Shown one piece after another: positions 24,631-37,154 of a DNA stretch of 64,000 bases. The DNA is from Euryodendron excelsum. Lineage: Eukaryota > Streptophyta > Magnoliopsida > Ericales > Pentaphylacaceae. The notes beneath the pieces were generated by a model. The model worked only from the letters and a program-made list of their open reading frames with translations. It had not been told where the DNA came from and searched no databases. Both the position numbers and the translations under genes were made by a program. Positions within the stretch are counted from its first letter, which is position 1. The number at the start of each line of letters is the position of its first letter. The DNA lies in NCBI GenBank assembly GCA_033060915.1, contig CM065385.1, forward strand, positions 17,349,001 to 17,413,000. The letters are read 5' to 3'.

Positions 24631-26097
24631 TTCCCTTGCCTATAACAATAAGGATAATAGTTGCAAGTTAGAGTTCGGTTCTTGGAGAGTTCTATGCAAT
24701 GCATGCTCTAAGGTGCCCCTCTTTAGGAGGGAAACTAAACATGGTGAATTGGCTCACTTTTGGAGATAAGGGATTTACCCCTATATGCAGATGCCTTACC
24801 GTCAGATGGGAACCTTTCCTTCGTTCATGCATTTATTTACTCACTTATTGCGAAAAATAAAGAAATACATTTAACTTCGGGTTTAATATACTAAAGAATT
24901 GAAATATATTTTAATAGGGGGAGAGGGAACATGTTCGTTTGGGGGTTCCACCTATCTAATTTTACAAAGGAAACCCTAAACTACTCTTGAGTCTTTGGAT
25001 TCTCCTTCGTTGGATTTGATGTTGAGCAGTTCACTGAGAGATCTTGTTGATCGATTGCCCCTTGTTTTCTTGACAATCCTATCTCCGTGAGCATAGATGG
25101 ATTGGGGTCCCTCTTACCGAATGAACTGATGTGCATGCCGTGAGTCCTTAGGGTTACATGGGAACCCTTGGGGTTTAGGTAGGTTTAATGCAAGGAAGAG
25201 TGAACTAGGTGTCACTCTCTTCAGATTGATCATATACATGAGAATGCAGTGACTTGAGTTCCTTGGAACTCTCGTCTTGACATGGAATATGGAATGCATG
25301 AAAATGGAAGCATAGAGTATAAGGAGAGAGACTACAGTTGAAGTAAACGTGCTTGCATGAGCAGTTAGACAAGCATTATAATAGTAAGAATACAGTCATT
25401 ATAACAGCAGGAATAGACAGGTATAAATGAAAAATAAGAGCAGTCGCCCTTTCCTCCATGGTTTTGGAAAACAGTGCATGTGTCTTAAATCCGATAGAGG
25501 TTCGGCTATGCATGGTGTCTATATGAGCATGAGGTTGAGGGTTGACTAATGTGTCTTAAAAAGGCTCGGTCCTCGGATCTTCAAACCTAGGCCCACTCTC
25601 CGAGGTGGTGGCATGATCGGTTGGTGATCCAAGCGGGGGATCCATCAAGAGGCCATAGGCGAAGAAACTAACACAACATCTTGCCCACAACCAATATACC
25701 GTTCCCCATTTCTAACTAGAAAGGACATATCAGGGTAAAATGCAAGTATGCAGAATGCAAATGCACATGCAGTGTGTGTGTGATTTTTGAAAGTGGAGGA
25801 AAGAGCCCAACAACTCCCATTCATCCTATTCATCACATTCATGTATGGCAGTTAAAATTTAAATAAAAAGCGCACCTACAAAACAAATATGCAAGAGTTA
25901 GTATGTGGATGACAAACCTAATACGAGATAATATGAATAAATGCATGTTTTTTTCTTGAAAACAATTTTGAAATTTTGGTTTTGAAAATTTAAAGTGAAT
26001 AGGATTGAACAAATTAATTGAAGACTCTACATGAGTGAAGGGTAAAGAGACATGACTACGGCCTAACCCTCTAAGTGTCCCTAGTGCAGTCGCCAGT
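24631..26097 (-). other. Leader and PBS of element C
   Basis: The PBS (26095-26078, TGGCGACTGCACTAGGGA on -) is three changes from B's perfect version. The leader matches those of A, B and D and is about 1.47 kb with no gag. A splice-acceptor-like TATTGTTATAG lies just upstream of ATG 24630. Confidence 0.75.
25645..25842 (-). CDS. Conserved leader small ORF, copy C
   Basis: A 65-residue ORF beginning MNVMNRMNGSCWALSSTFKN and ending SSPMAS, in the same leader position as in A, B and D. It has ILAFYPDM where B and D have ILAYPDM, a whole-codon difference that keeps frame. Function unknown. Confidence 0.4.
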   Translation of the reverse strand: MNVMNRMNGSCWALSSTFKNHTHTACAFAFCILAFYPDMSFLVRNGERYIGCGQDVVLVSSPMAS

Positions 26098-29000
26098 TGT
26101 CGTGCCCCAGATTTTTTGCACTCGAGGAATATGCACACAAGCAGGAAAAACACTGTACTCTCTTGTTAGAACTCACCCTCCTAGAAGAATGAGTACGACT
26201 ATGTTTGAATTAAAAATTGGTTTGAATAAAGGACTTTTAGAAAAAGTTTGGAGTCGCCACCTAACTTGATTAAGGTGAGTTAGGTCACCTAAAAACTAAG
26301 CACAATCCGAAGATTACACTTAGGGTTTTTGAAAACGATTTTGAAAATATTACCTCAAGAGAGGGTTTTTAAGGAAACAGGCTGTTTGGCGACCTTTAGA
26401 AAACATTTAAACCCTTTTTGAAAATAAACTCCATTTTGGTCTTTGAAAATAGTGATTCTAGGTTCGGAGGTTGGTCACGTGTAGGGAAAATGCACTAAGC
26501 CATCACCCTACCCTGCCCTTGCGGTACCTACATGTCTATTTACCCTAAATTTACCTATGAGAGTCTTCAACCAACAAATGTTCAATCCTATCCACTTTAG
26601 AAAAAGAATGTTTAAAAATACAAGAAAAGAAAGTTTGAAAATTGATTTGGAAAGAAATTTGAAAAGAAATTGATTTAATTTGAAAAGATAGACTTGAAAT
26701 TGGAAAGTTTTAGAAATTGGAAATAGAGATTTGGAAATAGAAATTTGGAATTATAAAAATAGATTATGGAATTGAAAACTTGAAGAAGATGGTAAAATTA
26801 GAGATTTGAAAGAAGTTGTGGAAATAGAAGCTTGAAAAAGGTCATGGAATTTGAGATTTGAAAAAGGTTGTGGAAATAAAAACTGGAAAAAGGTTGTGAC
26901 CGCACCCATAAGGGTTGCCTACGTATCCTTTTTGAAGAATCAGGTCAGTCGTAGTTCGGACTAGAGTCTGATAGAAAACAGAATATTTGATTTGAAAAAG
27001 GAGTTGAATTGGAATTTGAATTTGATTTGAATTTAGAACAGAAGATTAGAACTTGGATTTGGAAAGATAGAACTTAGAAGAAAGATTTGGACTTGTTTTA
27101 GAAAGATTGAGATTTGGGAATCCTAGACTTAGGAAAGATAAGATTTAGAAAGTTCCGTTTTAGGAAAGTTTTGAATTAGGAAAAGTTCGAATTAGGAAAA
27201 TGTCATTTTAGGAAAGTTCCGTTTTAGGAAAGTTTTCAAATTAGGAAAGTGTTGGATTAAGAAAGTGTTGAAATAGGAAACATTTCGTTTGAAGAAAGTT
27301 TTGAAATTGGAAAGTTTTGAATTTGGAATGTTTTGAAAGTTGGCAAGTTTTCGAATTTAGAAAGTTTTAGATTTGGAAAGATTTGAAGTTTAGAGAAGTT
27401 TAGAATTTTAGAAGATTCAAAATTTGAGTTTTAGAAATTCTTGAAATTAGGGAAGGTTTTGAGTTTAAGAAGGGTTTGAAAACTTAGATTTGGAAAGTTA
27501 CGATTTTGAAAGGGATGGAATTGTGAAAGGTTTGAAAGCTTAAAGTTTAAGGAAAGATTCAAAAGTTTAAGTTTAGGAAACTTAAGGTTTAGGAAAGTAC
27601 TAGATTATGAAGGAGTTGAATTAGGAAAGATTTAGGTTTGGAAGGATTGAGATTCCAATTTCCTAAAACAAGGGATTGGATTTTGTTTTTAAACAGAAAT
27701 GTTTTGATTTTGTTTCCAAAAATGGAGGATTAGATCTAGTTTCCTAAATGGGAGATTGGATTTGGTTTCCTAAAGGGGAGATTAGATTTGGTATGGATTT
27801 GGAAAGGGAAGTTTTATAAACCCTAGATTTGGAAGACTATAGTTTTGATATAGAAACTCGGTTTTGAAAGCCTATGATTTTGATGTAGAAAACAAGAGGT
27901 TTTGGAAACCTAGGTTTTGAGGCCAAAATAAGGGATTGGAAATCATGTTTTGGGGAAGAAAAATTAGGGTTTCCTAATCGTTAACTCTAAGGTTTAACTT
28001 GAACACCAAGAAAAGGGATTTTTGAAAAGTGAGTTTTTAGAAAGGGAGATTTTTGGAAGGAAATCCTAGAGAGGAGTTTTTAGAAAGTGAATTTAGAAGA
28101 GAGAGCTTTTGGAAAGAAATCCTAATGAGGAGTTTTTAGAAAGAGATTTTTGGGAAGAGTTGTTTGGGAAGGAAACGTAAGGAGCGTCTTTGGAGAGTGA
28201 ACTTTGAGGAAAGTGTTTTTGGAAAGGAGCTTTTAGGAAAGATGTTTTTGGAAAGAGATTGTTGGAAAGGAGTTTTCAAAAAACAATTTTGGAAAGGAGA
28301 TTGAAGAGTGTTCTCTAAGAAAGAAACCTAGGGAGTGTTTTTAGGAAAGAAATTTTGAAGAGTGTGTTTGAAGACAATTTTTAGAAAGTATGTTCAAAGA
28401 GATGTTTTTAGAGGGAGAGATTTGAAAAAAGAGTTTTTAGAAAGTCTACAAAATATCTCACTTTCCTAAAGCGGTTCTAACCATAAGAATGTTAGAACCA
28501 CTTTAAGATAGTGGTTTTGAAAATATGGACCATATTGGTCACTTTAAATGTAACACTTTCCTAAAACAACCCTAGCCATCGAAAAGCTAGAATCACCTTA
28601 GGATTGTGATTTTGAAAACAAGTTTTGAAAAAGAAGATTTTGATGTAAGCTTTTGAAAATGAGTTTGAAAACAATTTTTGGAAGAATGCAAGATCATGAC
28701 ATGCACAATGCAGAGAGGGTCATGAACATATAAGGCTAAAGGTTTCACCACATAATCAAGGGGCCGAACTCACGTGGTCTCCGGTTAGACTAAAAGAAAG
28801 CCCCGACACGGTGACTTTCCAATAGCCTAATCCTACACATAAACCGGGAATTCCCTTGTTTCAAGCATGCAAGAAGTGGAGGAAGAAGATGGGGGATAAA
28901 AATAGAAGAAAACCCAAGTGGGTTAGGAGAGAGAAAAGAGGGGGGAAGATTCATAAACATAAATAAGAAGCCTACCTTGTGTCTTCTTTATTTTGCTTAG

Positions 29001-30406
29001 CCTTGCGCGCTTTGCTTTGCTTGTCTTGCTTCAGTCTTCACTTCAATCTTCAAGAGTTTGTCTTTAATCTTCAAAATTTCAGATTGCAGCACTTCAAGTC
29101 TTCAAAGGGGCCTTTGGAGGCTAGTGTAGGAGTGTATCGAAGTGTATGTGAGTGTATAGGAGGCTAGGGTTTGTGTATGGAGGTTAGGGTTGGAAAACCT
29201 AAGGAGACTAAGGTTTAGAAAGGTTATGAGCTCTGTATATCGAAAAGTTAGATTTTTAGACTGAGTTTGTGGACCCCTTTCACGCTAGAGGAAGCTCTGT
29301 ATTTATAGACAAGGGAATCACCTGGCCCTTGTTGTAGTGGCACCAGGGCAAATTTCCTCTTGGCGCCATTAGGAGTGGCGCCAGGCCATTTTTGGCTTGG
29401 TGCCACTAATAGTGGCGCCAGCAACTTAGGAAAGTTCATTAAGTTGGTAGGCAACGTATCTTGAGAAGCTTTGGGCGCCTGTACTAGTGACTACCATGTA
29501 ATTTTTAGCCTGGCTTCACTAGGAGTTACTTCGGAAGGTCCGAGAAGGTTTTAAGGGATCGAAAATGGCCCGGAAGGCCGAAAAAGTGCAGGAACCCTTA
29601 GAATAGGGTCCCAGGCGTAATAGACTTGAAAAAGGATGTCGGGGTTTGTTAGAGGGATCGACCAAGCCATTAGGGGCAAAACGGTCAACTGGATCGGAAA
29701 GTTGCCGGGACGAACTCAGAATGTCCCGGAAGAAGACTCGAGATTTAGAAACATTATTTAGAATGTTCCCAAAGGCTACCGGTTTGATATCTAGAGCCGG
29801 TGTGGCTAGGAAAAGGCGACCGGCCCACCAGGGATAAAACGGTCATTTTGCATCGGTTTTACCGGAACTGACTCAGAATATTCCGGAAAGATAAAGGAAG
29901 GCTGAGAATACTATAAAAAGTATTCTCGGGAGATTACCGGGTTGATACCTAGAGCCGGTGTGGTTCCCTGGACGTTCGGATGCCTAGGGGCAAAATGATC
30001 ATCTTGACCGGAAAGCCTCAGAATTGGCCTGAAACTGACTAGAAGGCACCTAATCATGTCGGATTGTCTCTAAAATGATCTTGGAAGGGTGGACTTACCA
30101 TTCTGAGGACTTAGGTGTGTTCTCGAGAAACGTGCCAGAAAAAGGCCCTTGGAGCAGTTTGGTCATTTTTCACCGAAGTGGGCTAGCAGACATCGGTGTT
30201 GACCTGGGTTTTGAGTGTTTTCGCCACTCTGACGGTGGTCTCGGGATATAGGATTTTGTTGCAATTCCCTATATCGACCTGCTTACGAGTATTTCCGCTA
30301 CTCTAACGGCTGCGATGTTTACGAGTACTTTCGATACTCTAACGGTTCACGATCATTCCCGAGACTGCCTTATCTCGGGAAGCTGCTAAAGGGACTTAGC
30401 GCCTGA
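26098..30406 (-). repeat. 5' LTR of element C, cut by insertion of D
   Basis: Reverse-strand family LTR. Its 3' terminus TGTCGTGCCC is at 26098. It contains the inverted conserved island (about 26890-26975), the G-poor tract (about 26980-28700), a donor-like ACAAG/GTAGG (28975), a TATA box (29300-29307) and a GGCGCC cluster (29330-29423). The U3 beginning is missing because element D starts at 30407; it should resume past D beyond 64000. CCTGA (30402-30406) is the expected TSD of D. Confidence 0.85.
29300..29423 (-). promoter_or_regulatory. LTR C core promoter (reverse strand)
   Basis: TATAAATA (29300-29307 on -) with the GGCGCC dyad cluster upstream at 29330-29423, as in the other LTRs. Confidence 0.6.
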
Positions 30407-30607
30407 TGTAAGCACCCCATTTTTGACCGCTCGGCAGTCTACACTCCGTCCAGACTTGTTTTCAAGTCATTGTGGGCATATTCCAATCGAAACCAATTCT
30501 ATAGGTCCAAATCCCGTCTTTCCGTCGCTTCGTGGGCCTGTCAGGCCCAAATAGAAGCAAATTGCCCTTTGGGGCATTTTCCTTTCCTTTCCAATTCCAA
30601 TCCCACT

Positions 30608-31200
30608 CTCGAGATAGTTTATTCCTCGAGACGGTTCCACTCCAGGCACGTCTCTTCGGAGACAGTAAGACCCCTTTCCAATCCCACTCTCGAGACAGTT
30701 TATTCCATGAGATGGTTCCACTCCAGGCACGTCTCTTCAGAGACGGTAAGACCCCTTTCCAATCCTACTCTCGAGACAGTTTATTCCTTGAGACGGTTCC
30801 AATCCAGGCATGTCTCTTCGAAGATGGTAAAACCCCTTTCCAATCCCACTCTCAAGACAGTTTATTCCTCGAGATGATTCCACTCCAGGCATGTCTCTTC
30901 AGAGACGGTAAGACCCCTTTTCCAATCCCACTCTCGAGACAGTTTATTCCTCGAGACGGTTCCACTCCAGGTATGTCTCTTCAGAGACGGTAAGACCCCT
31001 TTCCAATCCCACTCTCGAGACAGTTTATTCCTCGAGACGGTTCCAATCAGGCACGTCTCTTCGGAGACGATAAGTCCCCTTTCCAATCCCACCCTCGAGA
31101 CAGTTTATTCTTCGAGACGGTTCCAATCTAGGCACGTCTTTTCGGAGACGATAAATCCCCTTTCCAATCCCTCTCTCGAGACAGTTTATTTCTCGAGACG
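30608..31200 (+). repeat. 81-bp tandem array with two hairpins per unit
   Basis: Eight units start with CTCGAG at 30608, 30689, 30770, 30851, 30933, 31014, 31094 and 31175. Each holds CTCGAG-N11-CTCGAG and, in many, a perfect stem CGTCTC-TTCG-GAGACG, a C(UUCG)G tetraloop in RNA. Because 81 is a multiple of three, apparent repeat proteins on either strand are a by-product. Confidence 0.88.
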
Positions 31201-32156
31201 GTCCGAGTAGCGAAACTACTCACAAAACCGTTAAAGTAGCGGAAATACTCACAAATAGGTCGATATAGGGAATTGGCAACAAACCCCTGTGTCACGACGA
31301 CCGCCGTTAGAGTGGCGGAAACCCTCAAAACTCAGGTCAACACTAGTGTTTGTTAACCCACTTTGGTGAAAAATGACCGAACTGTCCCTTGGACCTTTTC
31401 CGAGACTTTTCGGTCAAGATGACCATTTTGCCCCAAAGCATCCGAATGCCCCGGGAACCACACCGGTTCTGGGTATCAAACCGGTAATGTCCCGAGAATA
31501 CTTTTTATAGTATTCTCAACCTTCCTTTACCTTTCCGGATCATTCCGAGTCAGTTTCGGCCAACTCGGTACAAAATAACCATTTTGCCCCTAGAGGGCCG
31601 GTCTCCTTCTTCGACCACACCGACTCTGGGTATCAAATCGGTAACCTCCTGAGACTACTTTCTATAGTATTCTCAACCTTCCTTTACATTTTCGAATCAT
31701 TCCGAGTCAGTTCCGACGAACCCGGTACAAAATGACCGTTTTGCCCCTGGTGGGCCGGTCTCCTTTTCCGACCATGCCGGCTCTGGGAATCGAACCATCA
31801 ACCTCTGAGAACATTCTAAATAATATTTCCAGATCCCAAGTCTTTTTCCGGGACAGTCTGAGTTTGTCTCGGCAGTTTCCCAGTCCGATTGACCGTTTTG
31901 CCCCTAAGGGCCCGGTCAACCTTTCTGACACATCTTATCCTCACTTTTCAAGTCAAATACCTCTAAGACACTATTTTAAGTGTTCCTGCTCCTTTCCGGC
32001 CTTCCAGATAATTCCCGGCTCCTCCAAATCATTCCCGGACTTTCCGGAGTCACTCCTAGTGAAGTCAGGCTAAAAATTGCATGGTAGTCACTAGTACAGG
32101 CGCCCAAATCTAGTCAAAGATACGTTGCTTGCCGACTTATAAAGTTTCCTAAGTGG

Positions 32157-32278
32157 CTGGCGCACTAGTAGTGGCGCCAAGCCAAGAATTGGCCTGGCGC
32201 CACTCCTAGTGGCGCCAAGAGCAATTTTGCCCTGGCGCCACTGCAACAGGCGCTAGGTTTGTCCAACCTCTATAAATA
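32157..32278 (+). promoter_or_regulatory. LTR D core promoter: GGCGCC dyads and TATA box
   Basis: Three inverted GGCGCC pairs, one near-perfect (TGGCGCCACTCCTAGTGGCG then CC), precede TATAAATA at 32271-32278. Confidence 0.65.
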
Positions 32279-35200
32279 CAGAGCCTCATTCAACGTGAAA
32301 AGGGTCTGCAAACTTAACCTAAAAATTGTATATTTCGATATACAGAGCTCGAGCACTCCCAAAACCCTAGCCACCTTAGGTTTTCCAAACCCTAGCTACC
32401 ATACACAAACCCTAGTCTCATATACACTCCTATACATCCCCATACACTCATACACTAGCCTTCAACCATCCTTTGAAGACTTGAAGAGCTGCAATCCAAA
32501 GCTTGAAGACAACTCTTGAAGACTGAAGGTGAAGATCAAGACAAAGACCAAAGACCGAAAACCGAAGTCAGCACGGCGCGCAAAATAAACAATACATACG
32601 GTAGGCTCCCTATTTAAATTTCTGCACTTCCCCCCTCTCTCTTCTCTCTCCAGTCCACTTGGGTTTTCTCTATTTTAATCCCCCATCTCTTTCTTCCCCT
32701 TTCTTTGCATGCTTGAAACAAGGGGATTCCCGGTCCATGTGTAGGATTGGAGTATTGGAGAGTCACCGTGTCGAGGGCTTTCTTCTAGCCTAACCAGAGA
32801 CCACGTGGGTCCGGCCCCCTTGATTATGTGATGAAGCCTTAACCTTGTATGTTCATAACCCCAAATTGCATTGTGCATATCATAGTCTTGCATCTTCCAA
32901 AAACCGTTTTCAAAGTTGTTTTTCAAATCGTTTTCAAACTTGTTTTCAAAATTGCATCAAAATTTCTTTTTCAAAAACTTGTTTTCAAAATCACATTTCT
33001 AGGGTAATTCTAGCCTTTCCATGGCTAGGGTTGCTTTAGGAAAGTGTTACATTAAAAGTGACCTTTTTTATCTATATTTTCAAATCTTATTGTTTTCCAA
33101 AACCACTTTCTTAAAGTAGTTCTAGCCCTCTTATGGCTAGAATCGCTTTAGGAAAGTGAGACGTTTTCATGCTTTTCAAAAAACTCTCTCTTCAAAAATC
33201 TCTTTCTAAAAATCTCTTTTTCAACATACTTTCCTAAAACTCTCCTCTCCAAAATTGTTTTCGAAAACTCCCTTCCAAAATCTATTTTCCAAAACTCCCT
33301 TTTTCAACTCCTTTCCAAAATCCTCTCCCCAAAGGCAACTTTCTAAAAACGTTCCCCAAAAATCTTTCCAAAACTCTCTTCAACAATCTTCAACCAAAAA
33401 CCTTCCTAGAAAAACTCTCTCCAAAAATCTTTCCAAAAACTCTCTTTCCAAAATCTTCCTTCTAGAAATTCCTCTCTAGGATTTTCCTTCCAAAATCTAC
33501 GTTTCTAAAAACACACTTTCCAAAAACTCCTCCCCAGGATTCCCTTCTAGAAAACCTTCATTTTCAAAAGACGCACTTTCCAAAAACTCTTTCCTTAGAG
33601 CCCAAGTCAAGCCTTAGAACCTACAATTAGGAAACCCTAATTTTCTCTCCAAAAACATGATTTTCAAACTTTGCCCAAACCTACGTTTCCAAAATATCTT
33701 GTTTTCACGTCCAAACTATACATGTTTCCAAAACCTCTTTTCTCCGTCAAAACTATAATTTTCCAAATCTAGGGTTTCTAGAATCTCCTTCTCCAAATCC
33801 TTGCCAAATCCTACCTTCCCTCTAGGAAACCGAATCAAATCTCCCCGTTTAAGAAACTAGATCCCGTCCTCCGTTTTTGAAAACAAAATCAAATCTTTTC
33901 TTTTAGAAACCAAATCCAATCACCTCCTAATCCAAACCTTTCTTAATTCAATTCCTTCCTAAACCATAAGTTTCCTAAACTTAAACTTTAAATCTTTCCT
34001 CAAATTTCAAAATCCAACTCTTTCCTAATTCAACTCCTTTCTAATCTTTCACTTTCCTAAACCTTAAGTTTCCAAAACTTGAACATAAAAATCTTTCCTA
34101 AATTTTAAAACTCAATTTTCAAATCTTTCCTAATTCAACCCTTTCCTAATTCTACCCTCTTTTCAAATCTTAACTTTTCAAATCTAAGCTTTCAAACTTT
34201 TCCTAACCTCAAACCTTTCCTAATCTCAAGATTTTCGAAAAAAAAACTCTAAATTTTCAAAATCTTAAAATTTTATAAATGTCAAATCTTTCTAAAATTC
34301 TAAGCTTTCTAAATTCAAAACTTTCTTAAGTTAAGACTTTCTAAATCTAAAACTTCCTAAAATGAAACTTTTCAATTTTCAAAACTTTCCTTTTTCAAAC
34401 CTTTCCAATTTTCAAAACTTTCCTATTTTCAAAACTTTCCTAATTTGGGAACTTTCCTAATCTGAAAACCTTTCCTTTTTCGAAAACTTTCTAAAGTCAA
34501 AACTTTCCAATTTCCAAACTTTTTTAAATTCAAAACTTTCCTAAACCTGAAACTTTCCTAAATTCAAAACTTCCTTAATTTGAAACTTTCGAAAAATGAA
34601 ACTTTCCTAATTCGAACCTTTCCTAAATCTAATCTTTCTTAAACTCTTGAGTCTTTTCTAAACCTCATCTTTCTTAAGTCTAGGTTTCTTAAACCTTCTC
34701 TTTTTTAAAACAAGTCCAAATCTACCTTTTCAAATCAAAGTCCATTCTTTTCCAAAATTTCAAATTCCAATCTCCTTTTGTAATCTCAAATCAAATCTAA
34801 TTTTCAATTCAATCACTTTCTTCCGATCCAATCTCTCTCTTCAAATCAATCTCTTTTCAATCGGACTCCGGTCCGAACTACGACTGACTTGATTCCCTCA
34901 AAGGGATACGTAAGCAACCTTCATAGGTGCGGTCACAACACTTTTCAAACTTTCAATTCCACCCTCATGGGTGCGGTCTCCACGTTTTTCAAATCCTAAA
35001 TTCCAATCTATTTTCAAAATTCCAATTTCAAAATTTCTATTTTCAATTTTCAAACTTTCCAATTTCAATTCCATCTTTTCAAATCTATTTTCAAATCAAA
35101 TCAATCTCTTTCCAAATCTATTTTTCAATTCTTTTCTATTGCACTTGCATATCATGCATCATGTTAGTTTCTTTTCAAGCATTCTTTTTCAAAGTGGATA

Positions 35201-35687
35201 GGGTTGGACATGGGTTAATTAAAGACTCTCATAGGTGAATCTAGAGTAGATTGACATGTAGGTACCGAAAGGGCGGGGTAGGGTGATAGCTTAGTGCGTC
35301 TTCCCTACACGTAACCAACCTCCGAACTTAGATCACTGATTTCAAAGACCAAAAGGAGTTATTTTTCTAAAAAGGGCTAAATGTTTTCCAAAGGTGGCCA
35401 AACAACCCGTTTTCCTAAAAAACCCTCTCTTGAGGAGATATTTTCAAAATCATTTTCTAAAACCCTAAGTAGTCTTTGGATTATTTTTAGTTTTTAGGTG
35501 ACCTAACTCACCTAAATCAAGTTAGGTGGTGACTCCGAATCTTTTTCAAAAGCCCTTTATTCAAATCAATTTTCAATTCAAACCTAGTCGCACTCATTCT
35601 TCTAGGAGGGTGAGTTCTAACGAGAGAATACAGCATTTTTTCCACTTGTGTGAGTATTCCTCGAGTGCGAAAAATCTGGGCGCGACA

Positions 35688-37154
35688 GCTGCCGACTCCG
35701 CTGAGGACACTTAGAGGGTTAGGCCGTTAGTCATGCTCTTTACCCTTTACCCATGTAGAGTCTTCAATTAACTTGGTTCAATCCTATTCACTTTAAATTT
35801 TCAAAATTGTTTTCAAAAAAACATGCATTTATTCATATTATCTTGTATTATGTTTGTCATCCACATACTGACACTTGCATCTTTGTTTTGTAGGTGCACT
35901 TTATGTTTAAACATTATTAACTGCTTTGTATGAATGTGATGTACAGGATGAATGGGAGTTGTTGGGCCCTTTCCTCCACTTTTAAAAATCACACACACAC
36001 TGCATGTGCACTTGCATTCTGCATACTTGCATACCCTGATATGTCCTTTCTAGTTAGAAAGGAGGAACGGTATATTGGTTGTGGGCAAGATGCTATGTCA
36101 ATTTCTTCGCCTACGACCTCTTGATGGTTCCCCCGCTCAGATCACCAACCGATCATGGCACCACCTCGGGGAGTGGGCCTAGGTTTGAAGATCCGGAGAC
36201 CGAGCCTTTTTAGGACGCATTAGTCAACCATTAACCTCATACTCATATAGACACCATGCATAGCCGAATCTCTGCAGGATTTAGGACATGAGCACCGTTT
36301 TCAAAATCACGGAGGAAAGGGCGACCGCTCTTACTTTCATTTATACCTGCTGTTATAATGCTTGTATTTATACTGTTATAGTGCCTGTCTAACTGTTCAT
36401 GCATGCATGATTATTTCAATTGTACCTTCTCTCTTATACTTTTTGCATATTCATATTCATGCATTCAATATCCCATGTCAAGACAAGAGTTCCAAGTAAC
36501 TCAAGTCACTACATTCTCATGCATATGATCAACCCATTGAGAGTGACACCAACGTTACTTTCCCTTGCATTAAACCTACCCAAACCCTAAAGGTTCCCGC
36601 ATAACCCTAAGGACTCATTGCATGCATCTCGATTCATTCCATAAGAGGGGCCCCAATCCCTTTATGCTCACGGAGATAGGATTGCCATGAAGACAAGGGG
36701 CAATCAATCAACAAGGTCTCTCAGCGACCTCCTCGACATCAAATCCAAGGAAGACGAATCCGAAGACTCAAGTGTAGTTTAGGGTTTCCCTTTGTAAAAG
36801 TAAATAGGTGGAAGTCCAAAGGAAAATGTTCCCCCTCCCCCTATTAAAATGTATTTTAATTCTTTTGTATCTCAAACACAAAATTTAATGTACTTTTTTA
36901 TTTTTATGAATGAATGCATAGATGATTGAAGGTTCCTACCTGATGGTAAGGTATCTGCATATAGGGGCAAACCCCCTATCTCCAAAAGTGAGCCGATACA
37001 TCATTACTAGTTTCCCTCTTAAAAAGGGGCACCCTAGGACATGCATTGCATAAAGTTCTCTAAAAACCAAAAACTAGCTTGTGGCTTGTGTTTTTATCTT
37101 TTTCTTTCTTCCTTTTTATTTCTATTTACAGAAGTCGCCTTGCACTGAGTCAAC
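35688..37154 (+). other. PBS and leader of element D
   Basis: The PBS (35690-35707, TGCCGACTCCGCTGAGGA) is two changes from B's tRNA-Arg match. The leader is closely similar to B's until about 37080, then diverges into a pyrimidine tract ending CTATTTACAG at 37131, a strong splice-acceptor candidate, just before the gag ORF. This is where the gag-type and pol-type elements part. Confidence 0.75.
35930..36124 (+). CDS. Conserved leader small ORF, copy D
   Basis: A 64-residue ORF beginning MNVMYRMNGSCWALSSTFKN and ending SSPTTS; same position and length as in B. Present although D encodes gag instead of pol, so it belongs to the shared leader. Function unknown. Confidence 0.4.
   Translation: MNVMYRMNGSCWALSSTFKNHTHTACALAFCILAYPDMSFLVRKEERYIGCGQDAMSISSPTTS

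Larger units (their letters stand above)
30407..35687 (+). repeat. 5' LTR of element D (5,281 bp)
   Basis: Complete LTR from TGTAAGCACCCC to GGGCGCGACA. U3 holds eight 81-bp hairpin units (30608-31200), 157-bp repeats (about 31455-31760, with a perfect 9-bp stem at 31494-31517), a GGCGCC cluster (32157-32257) and TATAAATA (32271-32278). The transcribed half has telo-box motifs, a donor-like ACG/GTAGG (32601), a G-poor tract (about 32890-34850) and the conserved island (34857-34937). This is the same LTR family as the pol-bearing elements. Confidence 0.93.

Noticed and set aside
30608..31200. CRISPR-like array.
   Set aside because: Units are contiguous 81-bp tandem copies without unique spacers, in an LTR of a plant retroelement.
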